DNA of 22,533 nucleotides from Byssochlamys sp. IMV 00236 (lineage: Eukaryota > Ascomycota > Eurotiomycetes > Eurotiales > Thermoascaceae), in the NCBI GenBank assembly GCA_001931875.2, contig MSJH02000150.1:1-22533 (forward strand). The letters run 5' to 3'. Each line of letters opens with the position of its first letter. The stretch's first letter is position 1. A program made the translations under genes and the position numbers. The notes under the pieces are model-generated. The model worked only from the letters and a program-made list of their open reading frames with translations, was not told where the DNA came from and ran no database searches. Below, piece after piece: positions 1 to 8,435 of the stretch.

Positions 1-48
<48 letters not shown>
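1..48. repeat. Poly-T tract at window edge
   Basis: An uninterrupted run of 48 T. It could be the poly(A) tail of a retroposed copy lying on the minus strand outside the window, or an assembly-edge homopolymer. Nothing in the adjacent 200 bases identifies a retroposon, so the origin is open. Confidence 0.6.
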
Positions 49-942
49 CAGAATCACACCAGTTTACCTCAGCCTTATACTAGCTTACTTTTAAGGATTG
101 TTGATTGTATAGCTTCATTCGTTGTTGTCAACTTTTAGAAAGTTGAGCCTTTAAAAAAGACTGATGCAGCACAAATTGAGAAAGAATTTCCTCAGTCTAC
201 GACTAGTTCTAGAGATCAAATATCTTGGTAATCTCCGTATACAGGTATAGGAGTAATTTAGGTATAATGCTACTAGCTGACCTGGCTCGCTACGCTCACT
301 GGCCGTCGCCGCCTTATGAAACTGTCTCTTGGACAGTTGCTAGTCTGTGTTTCTTGGATAAATGCTAATCAGATGATACTCTATACAATTCTGATCAGCG
401 GCGTCTGCTTTTATTCTAATAAGAATATTTTGTTTTTACTTCAAACAACATTGCCTGCTTTGACTCTGATCAGTATCGCGCTGTTTGGTCCTGATCTGCA
501 CCATGTAGAAGTATTTTGATACTGACCAACTCAACTTCAAGAAAGTGATCGATTTGGTCTCCTTTTGGAAAAATAAGCGTCGCCCTTTAAGAATTTTCTT
601 CATCCGCCCTTTTATTTAAAAAACTGCCCTTTGGCGTTGCTTTTACTGTACGGTCATCGCACCTTGCGATAACCTACGTCCACCTCATCAAGGTGATAAT
701 GAAAAAAGTTTCAGAGAACATGTCTTTTTTCAATAGAAAGTTTTTTGGTCATACTTAAATCAAGTCGATTGATGATTGGCTTAAAAATAAACAACCGTGA
801 CGCTCAGGAGTTTTTTCTTTTTTCCTTTTTTCTCTTCACCTCTCATATTTTGAATAGCTGGTACTCTATTGGCGCATATTCCTTTGATAATGATCACTCT
901 CCTCAATGTTTCAGCGAGCTTTTCGTAACGTGGTGAATCTTA
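49..942. other. Intergenic, no convincing gene
   Basis: No ORF here resembles a real protein. The visible structure is a GC-rich patch (281-313) in AT-rich DNA, followed at once by a perfect 7-bp hairpin (320-338). The short ORFs are low in conserved character. The composition suggests old repeat debris. Confidence 0.5.
320..338 (+). repeat. 7-bp stem, 5-nt loop hairpin
   Basis: AACTGTC (320-326), loop TCTTG, GACAGTT (332-338): a perfect inverted repeat. It is followed by G and then CTAG (340-343) and T. It lies just 3' of a GC-rich segment. A hairpin followed by CTRR and T recalls a Helitron 3' terminus, but the usual spacer of about 10 nt between hairpin and CTRR is missing, so this is only a resemblance. 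Confidence 0.5.
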
Positions 943-1107
943 TCAGTAGTATCCACGTACAAAAAGTAGGGTTTTTGTGGGAGTGTTTCCATCGGGCTTC
1001 TCGTGAACAATACCCCTAGTGTCGAATAGAGTATCTCCAAGAGACCTGGTTGCATCTCTGCTATTCATTATGTGGTAGACTCTTCCATGCAAGCAGGTAG
1101 TACGGCC
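943..1107 (-). pseudogene. Coding relic, unidentified
   Basis: On the minus strand about 55 codons stay open after a TGA (1108-1110) and end in TGA-TAA. The frame appears to continue upstream of that first stop. The residues are varied (for example RDATRSLGDTLFDTRGIV), unlike the low-complexity shadow ORFs around it. No ATG or splice structure frames it. It is probably a fragment of a dispersed repeat gene; I do not recognise the family. Confidence 0.3.
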
Positions 1108-1239
1108 TCAACGACCGTTATAGGTATAGAGTATGGCCTCACCATAGGCAGTACAGCAATCGCGTTCTATACTTGACGTGGTCCACGTTGGCCCCAATAT
1201 TATCAGCTCTATTGGACTCAAGAGTCTATTCATTTTTTC

Positions 1240-2182
1240 TTTCCCTCCACGATTCTAGAACAGGTTTTCGCCCTGTGGAGGATGGATCCAAGCTATATGT
1301 TGAATAGTTTTGGTGAACGAAGAGTTTAGCTTTTTTTATAAATTATTTTGCCACTTACGCGACAATTCAAACCATCAACTATCTCATCTCTGACAATATT
1401 TTCTCATATAAATTCTTTTTTTTCAATAAAAAACCTAAAATGTTAATCATCGACTTTCAGTTCCTTTAAGCCAATAATAACCTGCTTCTACCAAAAAGAT
1501 AACACAATTTTTTTTTCCAGTACAGCTACTGCTTCCAGATAGAGTGTATTAATGTATATGAGTATTTCAACATTACCCCTCAATTAATAGTGGATGCTTT
1601 CTTTCAAATACAGACACAGGTCCCTGACATACCACCTTTTTTTCCATTTCTTAACCCCGTAGAAAAATGCTAGACGAAGACGGAAAGCGCAATCCGCCAT
1701 GTGACTCGTTCAAGAAAGGAGGCGGCGAATGATCACCTCGTATTGTTAAGGCATGTAAAAATGATAACCTCCAAAGTACGGTGAAGCATGCAGAAACTTT
1801 TTTAAGATAAATGTATTCAGCAACAAGTCGGTTTGCCATTGTTTAAAATGCTTGTCTTGAATCTGATTCGTTTAGAATAAAGTAGGAATCTAAAGTTTAT
1901 CCGAAAGTAGTGTAAAGAGGGGGGACATCAAAAAATAAGAACAAAAAAAGTTAGTTTCAGATGTTAATACCGAAAGTAGTTCCTAAAGTGATATCGGATG
2001 ATTATGTTTATCAATACCATTTTCATCTTAATTGAGTGATTCATTCATTAAAAGAAAAGGCGCATGATTACGATGATGTTTTAAAAAGGACTGAGCAGAT
2101 GTTTAACGAGAGAGAGAGGGGAGGACATATGTGAAGAGATAAACAATATAGTTTATTTTATACAAAAGTAACCGCGTTTGTA

Positions 2183-2186
<4 letters not shown>
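1240..2186. other. Intergenic, nothing supported
   Basis: AT-rich sequence with homopolymer runs. The only sizeable minus-strand frame (1651-1839) looks like chance. No gene, RNA or repeat boundary is visible. Confidence 0.5.

Positions 2187-2253
<67 letters not shown>
2187..2253 (+). repeat. (TG)n microsatellite, about 33 units
   Basis: A pure TG/GT dinucleotide run of 67 bp. It lies 47 bp beyond the stop codon of the Sds3-like gene, so as (CA)n it probably falls in that gene's 3' UTR or just past its poly(A) site. Length variation between strains is expected. Confidence 0.97.
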
Positions 2254-2255
<2 letters not shown>

Positions 2256-2299
2256 ATTTATTTATATTAAATCAATGAAAAAATGGTATAAAATATAGC

Positions 2300-3351
2300 T
2301 TAGGGGGGAGTGGCGGTCGTACTACTGACACCAGTGGCAGCTGAGTGAAATGGCCACCAGTCACTTCTGTCATTAGGTCTATTGTTACTGTTACTACTAT
2401 AAAGATAAGGTGCTTGGCTGTTATGATTTCTTGCTGGTTCGTTCTCTGTCCTTGAGAGGGACACTTCTGGTTCTTCTGTTGGAGTATCTGTTGTACTTCT
2501 TGATTCATAGTCTGAATAGACTAGGTTGGGTGTATTATTTCCGTTGTATGGATGCTTAGCAATTGTAAGGTCTCTTTCGATCTCTTCGTTTGTTGCTCCG
2601 TCTACAAAGGAACGTAAGCATGGCAGTTAAGGATATATAAATGGTATAGTATTAATAATGTTATATTTTTATAAAAAGGATATCAATTGTATGCAGCCTT
2701 TCAGGTGGAACCCAGTCATGGTAGTCGTGCTCTTGATTCTGTGTTTTTGCTATACCAAATATTATTAATCAAAATATCAACTGCAAGCTTATAAACTTAC
2801 ATTGCTTATTCAATCGGCTAAGCTCCTGTCTTAGTTTCTGCATCTTTGTCTGTACTTCTTCAATAAGTACAGCCCTTGCTCTTTTACGAGCAAACTACAA
2901 AAAATGAGTATGAATAAAGAACTCGATTTGACCTTACGTAATAGTCGTCCCATGCTTGCTTCTTTTGAGCTGTAAACCAGTCGAGTACTGACGTCTTTTC
3001 GTGATCTCTCCAAATTTTGATCTTTTCTAATTTCTTTTGTTTGGATTCCTCCAGTTCAGTCATTAGACGGTTGTAATCAGGATGTTCTGAGGGATCAATA
3101 TATTTATTTGTTAAATCATATACTTCTTGTTGTGATCTATTATCAAATATTAGCTTAATTCAATTTATTACAAGAAATCATAACTGGTTATCATTATTCG
3201 CTGCAGGAGTAGTAGTGTTATTATGATGGCTATTGTCTCTTTTAGAGCGTAACTGTTTCTTGGTCTTTTTTATATTTTTTGTCTTGTCACCAATTATATT
3301 ATTAGAAGTAGGCTTTTTTGTTCGACTACTGCGAGTATTAGAAGAGGTCAT
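2300..3351 (-). CDS. Sds3/BRMS1-like HDAC complex subunit
   Basis: Predicted subunit of an Rpd3L/Sin3 histone deacetylase complex (Sds3-like family), acting in the nucleus as a coiled-coil scaffold for repression. Model, minus strand: exons 3351-3185, 3136-2938, 2894-2801, 2749-2684, 2613-2300; 840 bp, 279 aa. The first ~55 residues are basic and disordered. The family core spans exons 2-3 (about residues 57-153): HPDYNRLMTELEE, then a W-R-rich helix (IKIWRDHEKTSVLDWF), then ARKRARAVLIEEVQTKMQKL. This order is typical of Sds3-like proteins. The C-terminus is rich in N, S and T. Introns 1-3 are GT-AG (43-51 bp); intron 4 (2683-2614) is AT-AC and looks U12-type. Family assignment is by motif recall; the ortholog could be Sds3 or the related Dep1/BRMS1 group, so no symbol is given. 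Confidence 0.8.
2614..2683 (-). other. U12-type AT-AC intron in Sds3-like gene
   Basis: On the minus strand the intron begins ATATCCTTTTT, has TCCTTAACT near its 3' end, and ends GCTTAC. These match the minor-spliceosome 5' splice site and branch-point consensus; the last intron base lies 13 nt past the branch A. Removing these 70 bp joins phase-1 exons (codon GGT) and opens a continuous frame (IGSFVDGATNEEIERDL) to the stop. Without removal the frame ends after about 8 codons. I found no GT-AG alternative that keeps this C-terminal frame. Confidence 0.85.
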
Positions 3352-3805
3352 GTTAAAGGCAAAAAAAAAAGAAAAAGAAAAAGAGAGAGAGAAGAAGAAA
3401 CAATTTCTGGCTCAATCTGCAAATCTGTATTCACTTTCCAGATAGGAGGTTTGGTTAAATGTTACACTAGAACAAGCCAATCACAACCTATTTCCATTTT
3501 TATCGAGAACACTCTTTTGCTGCATCCAGGCAACAATGAAACCATGATGATGATCATGTATACTTTATAATCCAAATGTGTCAGTTTTAAAGGTATAGAA
3601 AGAATGCTTATAGAATTAAATAAATGTAATCTCTATCCATGCTTTTAATTCTTAAATAGTTAATATCAAAAACATAAAAGGTTATAAAACCCATGGTCGA
3701 GAAAAAATTAATAGACATGGAAACAATTAATAGCGACGGAATAATAGAGACAAGTTTTATTTGAAGAATCAAGATGATTACACAATAATTGTTAAAGATC
3801 TCTGG
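3352..3805. promoter_or_regulatory. 5' flank of Sds3-like gene
   Basis: Non-coding AT-rich sequence upstream of the Sds3-like start. A purine-rich A/GA tract (about 3361-3401) immediately precedes the ATG on the minus strand as a pyrimidine-rich 5' UTR (CT-rich when read in the gene's direction). No convincing TATA box or other motif stands out. Confidence 0.4.
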
Positions 3806-4125
3806 TCACCGGATGCGATTGTATTGCTTTCCTTTTAACCATTCTGCAAAAAAGAGTACAATAGAGATAATAAAAACAAATAAAATACGGGGACTAGGCT
3901 GATTTGTCCTAGAACGATAGGGTTGACTTGCTAAAGACTGGGTTAAAAAAGTAGGGTCAGTATATATATGATCATCAGGAATGAGTTACTTTAGGCAACT
4001 TTAGTTTTGTTTAACAATCAACATAGTTTTTATATCTCTCAGTGCGCACCTGTTTTCGTTGGATCATCCAATATAGCGTAATTCCATGCTTTGTTTGTTT
4101 TAATTTTGATAAAGTATACACTCAT
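3806..4125 (-). CDS. Putative small single-pass membrane protein
   Basis: Possible two-exon gene, minus strand: 4125-4050 and 3930-3806; intron 4049-3931 (GTGCGC...TTTAG, 119 bp); 66 aa. Exon 1 starts MSVYFIKIKTNK and reads WNYAILDDPTK. Exon 2 encodes a polar stretch and one hydrophobic helix (ILFVFIISIVLFFAEWL), ending in a basic tail. It diverges from ATP12, leaving a plausible shared promoter (4126-4260). Doubts: the intron is longer than its neighbours, and the hydrophobic stretch could itself be a 50-bp intron (GTATTTT...TTTTTTGCAG). The family is not recognised. Confidence 0.35.
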
Positions 4126-4260
4126 ACAAGAAAAAAAGGCGTTTCCTTATTTGTTAATACCTAATGGGGAGAAGGTTCGGTTCGGACAATGTTCAGTCTG
4201 AAACGAGCCCCCCTTCCCTTGTCCCTGCGGATCTTTCTCTTCTTTATTTTTTATACAATC
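4126..4260. promoter_or_regulatory. Likely ATP12 promoter / 5' UTR
   Basis: The interval between the putative small minus-strand gene and ATP12. It includes an in-frame upstream ATG at 4189 that would extend ATP12 by 24 residues. A T/C-rich run sits just before the ATG at 4261, typical of a fungal 5' UTR. Confidence 0.4.
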
Positions 4261-5302
4261 ATGAAGTCAGCACTGAGACCTTTTAATCAGATCACTCGTC
4301 GATACATTCACCGTACACCTTTTGCATGTCAAAGTGAATCAGAGGCTGCCGCACAACGTAACTTTTTATAACATTTATTGCCCCTGTTTTTGCTAATGTC
4401 ATTAAAGGTGCTGAGCGAACACTTAAGCGATTCTGGAAACGAGCTGGCATCAAGGAAGATCAAGGTACTAAAATACACGCTTTATAGAAAAAAAAGTTCT
4501 AAAAAAAATATAGAATCTGTCACAGTTGTTCTTGATCATCGTAATCTGCGTACACCAGGCAAACACATTGTTCAATTCCCTAAACAACAAAGACAATTGG
4601 CATTATTGACAGCTGCCGAATGGGATTCACAAACACAAAATTTGAAGGCACACTCACTACCACTAGTAAGGACTAATGAACGATAGAAATAAGAAAAGAG
4701 ATTGAACGTTTCAAAATAGACTTCCATTGTTGCACGCGCATTCGATACCTTCGATCCTACACGTACTTCAGACACGACTGTAAGAACAGGAGTTATTGAC
4801 AAATTGATGCAGTATCTCGACACAGACGCCATTTGCTATCATGAAGAGTTTCCCGAAGCATTGACACAGCTTCAAGATACCTACTGGAAGCCTATTATCG
4901 AGTGGGCTCAAACAACATTTGATGTCAAAATTGATACAACCACTACCATCTTTGCCGTGACTCAGCCAAAGGAGACAAGAGAGAAATTAAGAAATATTGT
5001 TGAGCAAATGGACTCTTTGGAATTGGCCGCCTTTGAGAAGGCTGTCATGTCTTCCAAAAGCTTCTTGATTGGTCTTGCTTTGGTAAAGAATGGTATTACA
5101 GTCGAAACAGCTGCCAGAGCTGCTCACGTCGAGATGACTGCTCAAATGGAACGATGGGGCGAAGTAGAAGACAGTAAGAGTTTTTTTTTATATATAAAAG
5201 AAGTAGCTAAAATGTGTGTTACTAGGTCACGATGTTGAAAGAGAATACATTAGACAAACACTTGGTTCAGTTGCTGTGGCCATTATGCATAAACATCAAT
5301 AA
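4261..5302 (+). CDS. ATP12: ATP12, mitochondrial F1-ATPase assembly chaperone
   Basis: Chaperone that binds the F1 alpha subunit in the mitochondrial matrix and delivers it for assembly of the alpha3beta3 hexamer. Exons 4261-4357, 4408-4464, 4514-4665, 4720-5173, 5226-5302; all introns GT-AG, 49-54 bp; 837 bp, 278 aa, normal for the family. The first ~25 residues (MKSALRPFNQITRRYIHR) form a basic, acid-free presequence. Family hallmarks in order: ERTLKRFWKRAGI, VVLDHRNLRTPGK, AAEWDSQ, LPLTSIVARAFD, a central YWKPIIEWAQ segment, SFLIGLALVKNGITVE and VEDSHDVEREYIRQTLGS near the end. The start at 4261 is preferred because it opens the presequence; ATG 4189 is in frame and would add 24 residues. 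The stop overlaps AATAAA (5298-5303). Confidence 0.95.
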
Positions 5303-5306
5303 ACCA

Positions 5307-6387
5307 TTAAAAAAGGGAAGGTTGGGCGTGCTGACATAAGAGTGCTATGATATCTGACATGGTGATGACGCCCTTTACTTTTTTAGAATTATTTGAATCC
5401 AAAATCCAGACTCTATGGGTATCCTTTTGAATCATAATGTCCAAAATGTTTTTCAATGGAGTATCAGGCGTTGCAACCGAAGGTGTTGAATGATGTGATG
5501 ATTTCTACATAACGCTCAGTTCTTCTTTCTTTACTCTAAATGCATAATTAAACTTACCTTGACATACTCTTTACAAGGTAAAGCCAGTTGATCGATTGTT
5601 TCCAAATTGGCATTGGGTAAGTCTTCCACGCATAAATCTGCTATAAACTGACCTTGCCTAACAATTTAAATGAGTCTTTTATATACAAACACATTCAAAA
5701 TGAACTCTACTTGTCTACAACAGGCAATCCACTGAAATTTTTGTTTGCCATAAATCGATACACATTCAAGGCCGTTTCTTCATCGGATGCAGTGACGAGC
5801 TGCTGTTCAGAAAGCACCGTGAGATCTTGAACTGACTTTTCTAAATCCAGTAAACCGGAGACTGAATCTGGGTGGTTGACAATATGTCGGATGATATCTG
5901 TCTGTGAGAGAAGCCAGCACTTGTCTTGAGGATCATTAAAGTTAACGACAAGTGAACGATGTTTACCCGAGGCAAATGCACGTAAAGTCTAGTTGTAAAT
6001 CGCTTATGAGTCAAATGATGCATCATAATTATCTTGACTCACCTCAATAAGTCTGTCAGAACGATCAGTTTTATGCATCCGATAACTCTCTCTGTCAATA
6101 TCGAGACCCAAAACGGATTCAACTGGATCCTGTAAGTTTAGTTGTTCCTTTTCAATCTCCTTGCCTTGAACAAGATAAAGCAAGATATCTAGTAGATTGA
6201 TAATACTAACAATATCCGTGTTCTTGTGAGAATACATCGGGAGGGATGTGATCTTGTTATGTGACATAAGGTTCAAAGCCGTCTGAATTGAAACTGTAGG
6301 ACTGACAGCTATCAGTGCTGGTTTTGTTTCCGCAAGGCTTAAATCAATCGGCCTTAGTTCAGTAATAAGTTGACTCATGGTTTTCAA
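5307..6387 (-). CDS. Four-CBS-motif protein (two Bateman modules)
   Basis: Cytosolic or nuclear CBS-domain protein, a family that binds adenine nucleotides and regulates partners (Snf4/AMPK-gamma and Sds23 are fungal examples). Exons 6387-6043, 5988-5711, 5657-5558, 5504-5307; introns 53-54 bp, GT-AG; 921 bp, 306 aa. CBS1 about residues 25-75 (IQTALNLMSHNKITSLPMY), CBS2 about 115-170 (HRSLVVNFNDPQDKCWLLS), CBS3 about 175-225 (FMANKNFSGLPVVDKQGQF), CBS4 about 250-300 (LKNILDIMIQKDTHRVWI then GVITMSDIIAL). No kinase, transporter or other catalytic domain is attached. Whether it is the Snf4 ortholog is unclear: the spacing is looser than I expect for AMPK-gamma, so no symbol is given. It converges on ATP12 with 4 bp between stops. 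Confidence 0.88.
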
Positions 6388-6680
6388 TAAAAAAGAAAAA
6401 AGAGAAAGAAATGCTCGGATAAGTCACAGACTATTTATTTCCTATTTTGTCGTCTAAAGTAGGACGTTTCCGAGTTAAACTTTCCAAAGATCCCCGAAGG
6501 AGGATGTTTTCATAAACCTTGTTCTTAATCTGGTTTATTCCTTGTTAGAAAAGGGGAGACAACTGCAAGACATCAAGTATTTCATTATCGATTCCTCTTC
6601 ATTTAATCTTTTAGAGAGAATATTCGTATGATTACTGAAATGCAGAGGAAAGATGCGGTACGACCTTCCTTTTGGTGGCA
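6388..6680. promoter_or_regulatory. 5' flank of CBS-protein gene
   Basis: Upstream of the CBS-protein ATG is an A/G-rich run on the plus strand (about 6387-6410), that is, a pyrimidine-rich leader for the gene. No other feature is supported here. Confidence 0.35.
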
Positions 6681-6689
6681 GATGATTCA

Positions 6690-6830
6690 TCTAGACACTT
6701 TGATCCGCCCCCAAAGAAAACCTTGTACATGGTCATTCAAAACATAAACTCAAGCAGAGAGAAACTTGAAGCGCACATCAAGAAAGTTATGAAGGGCAAT
6801 GTTTATAGAAATATTTGTATTTTATTGTAA
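6690..6830 (+). pseudogene. Coding relic, plus strand
   Basis: One plus-strand frame reads about 46 codons of protein-like sequence (SRHFDPPPKKTLYMVIQNI, then SSREKLEAHIKKVMKGNVY) with no start codon and no clear splice sites. It could be a stray exon or a decayed gene end. The family is not recognised. Confidence 0.25.
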
Positions 6831-6867
6831 AATAAAAAAGCGTGGTTCAGAGAGCATTAACCACATC

Positions 6868-7128
6868 TTTCACCTTCATTTCGGCAACAGTACGATATCT
6901 CGTTGCATATCAAGAATTGCTTTCACTTGTGTTAGCTTCTCTCTTCTTTTCTTTGTGTCCATTAGCGATTAGTCATGAATTTCTTTCTATGCTAAATCAT
7001 ACGAGGCGTGAGCGTTGTTAAATTCCCTTTTTAACTCGTATTCCAAAGAAGATAGAAGCCTCTTTACTTCGTTTTGTAAGAGACGAATATGATCAGTACG
7101 CTCTGTTCGTTCGTACAATTGCGAGATC
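6868..7128 (-). pseudogene. Decayed coiled-coil gene fragment
   Basis: On the minus strand one frame encodes a charged helical protein (LYERTERTDHIRLLQNEVK, LEYELKREFNNAHASYD, KKRREKLTQVKAILDMQRD) interrupted by two in-frame stops, with no frame change over ~85 codons. That pattern suggests a recent pseudogene, or exons whose introns I cannot place. No start codon was found. The heptad-like spacing predicts coiled coil; the family is not recognised. Confidence 0.35.
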
Positions 7129-7173
7129 TAGTTACGAGCAAATGCAGATAATAGTACAAGAAAAGTAAAATTA

Positions 7174-7365
7174 TTAATTGGGTGCATGATTAGCTGTACT
7201 CATATTATCCCTCATCCTCCGCTCTAAATACCCTCGTTTTATATATAAAAAGAAATATCTATTCGTTTCTACAATCATGGAAGCATGATTAAAGCGATTA
7301 TGTTTGCTGAAGAAGAAAATCGTTTCGATTGAAAGATCTGTCAGATCTTTAAAATATATCAACAA
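7174..7365 (-). other. Open frame upstream of coiled-coil relic
   Basis: A 63-codon minus-strand frame just upstream of the coiled-coil relic. The first half (DLTDLSIETIFFFSKHNRF) looks more protein-like than the second. It may be the 5' part of the same dead gene; evidence is weak. Confidence 0.2.
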
Positions 7366-7669
7366 CTAGGGTAGTCGTCATCATTTCATTCCATACATCA
7401 ATTTGATCACTGCTTAAAAATGAGTGTCTTATAAACGATATATTGCTATTCTATTACGTACTATACATTGGAGACATTCTTTTTTGAGGGATCAAACTAA
7501 TCTCGATAAGGCAATGCACTGACATCCAAAGTCCGACTACCCTTTTTCAAATTCTTCTTCACTTTTGACAACAGACTATTTTAAATACAGAAAACAGTAT
7601 ACATGCAACTTGGTGTGCCAGTTTATTCCAAATAGCAAGGTAACATTTCTAACCGGAAGCGACTGTCGC

Positions 7670-8150
7670 CCGTCATGATGCCAGTATGAACAATGAGTGA
7701 TGGACCAACTGTTTTCTGATTGCATCAATAAACATGCAACTAAAGCCGAAAAAGACTCCAGTGCATATACCCCATTCTTTTCTATAATCGATATTTGTAT
7801 CTACTCCAAGGCTCTCTTTTTTCAATGATGCATAGTATATATACATTGCATAAACAAGCATAATATATACCCACAATCAGACACACCTACTAACTTATGA
7901 CTTGTAGCAGAAATGGAATCATGACCACCAACAATAAGGCCAGACATCAAAAGATGTATTCCCTTGCTGGGTTTTCAGCTTGGATCTAGTAAAAGGATCA
8001 TAATCTTGCACAGTAAAAGTGTAATGGAATGCTTTTCTTTAACATCAGTCATCTCGAATACTCCACTCTCCAATCTTTGGGGTAACTGATTTCTTTATCA
8101 CGAGTAAACCAATACTCCGTTTCTTTACTCTTTACAGGCAATGGTTCGTT
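7670..8150 (-). pseudogene. Decayed membrane-protein gene
   Basis: Several minus-strand peptides lie in order but in different frames: KETEYWFTRDKEISYPKDW (about 8130-8050), FHYTFTVQDYDPFTRSKLK plus GNTSFDVWP (about 8030-7935), a hydrophobic LLLVVMIPFLLQVIS (about 7940-7895), then VDTNIDYRKEWGICTGVFF and FSCMFIDAIRKQLVHH (7800-7690). Changes of frame and stops fall between them without good GT-AG pairs. This fits a dead or badly frameshifted polytopic membrane protein. I do not recognise the family. Confidence 0.4.
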
Positions 8151-8435
8151 TGATATGCATGTATCTCTTTTGAGCCACGATTTCTGACTTTGGTAAAGCT
8201 ATTTTTAATGTATAAAAACCAATCCTTTTTCTCTTCTTTTGTATGAATTGGGTAATTGATAAAAAAAGGCGTGACACTCTGACTTATAAATACAGATTCT
8301 TTTTTTTTTACTGCTTTTTTTTTTTTTCTTCAATTTCTCCGTCTTCCCCTTTTCTTTTCTTTTCTTTTTATATTTATTTATTTTAGACAGAATAGACATA
8401 ATAGACAATAAGAAGATTTAATAATAATACAAACA
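8151..8435 (+). promoter_or_regulatory. 5' flank of PAQR gene
   Basis: Immediately upstream of the PAQR start is a long pyrimidine tract (about 8298-8370), common in fungal promoters and leaders, followed by an A-rich leader with AATAATACAAACA before the ATG. No other gene is supported here; a minus-strand lysine-rich frame is the shadow of the T-rich tract. Confidence 0.5.

Noticed and set aside
281..313. Vector contamination (shares CACTGGCCGTCG with lacZ-alpha polylinker flanks)
   Set aside because: Only about 12 bases agree and the flanking bases do not match vector sequence; a chance match is more likely.
2187..2253. CRISPR-like or telomeric repeat
   Set aside because: A pure dinucleotide microsatellite with no spacers and no telomeric unit.
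4572..4832. 86-codon minus-strand ORF
   Set aside because: Antisense to ATP12 exons 3-4, whose plus-strand translation is clearly the real protein.
5418..5427. GTATCCTTTT, a U12-like GT donor on the plus strand
   Set aside because: It lies antisense inside the last exon of the CBS gene, with no branch site or coding frame to use it.
8205..8408. Lys-rich minus-strand ORF
   Set aside because: It is the reverse reading of the pyrimidine-rich leader of the PAQR gene; low complexity with no homology-like features.
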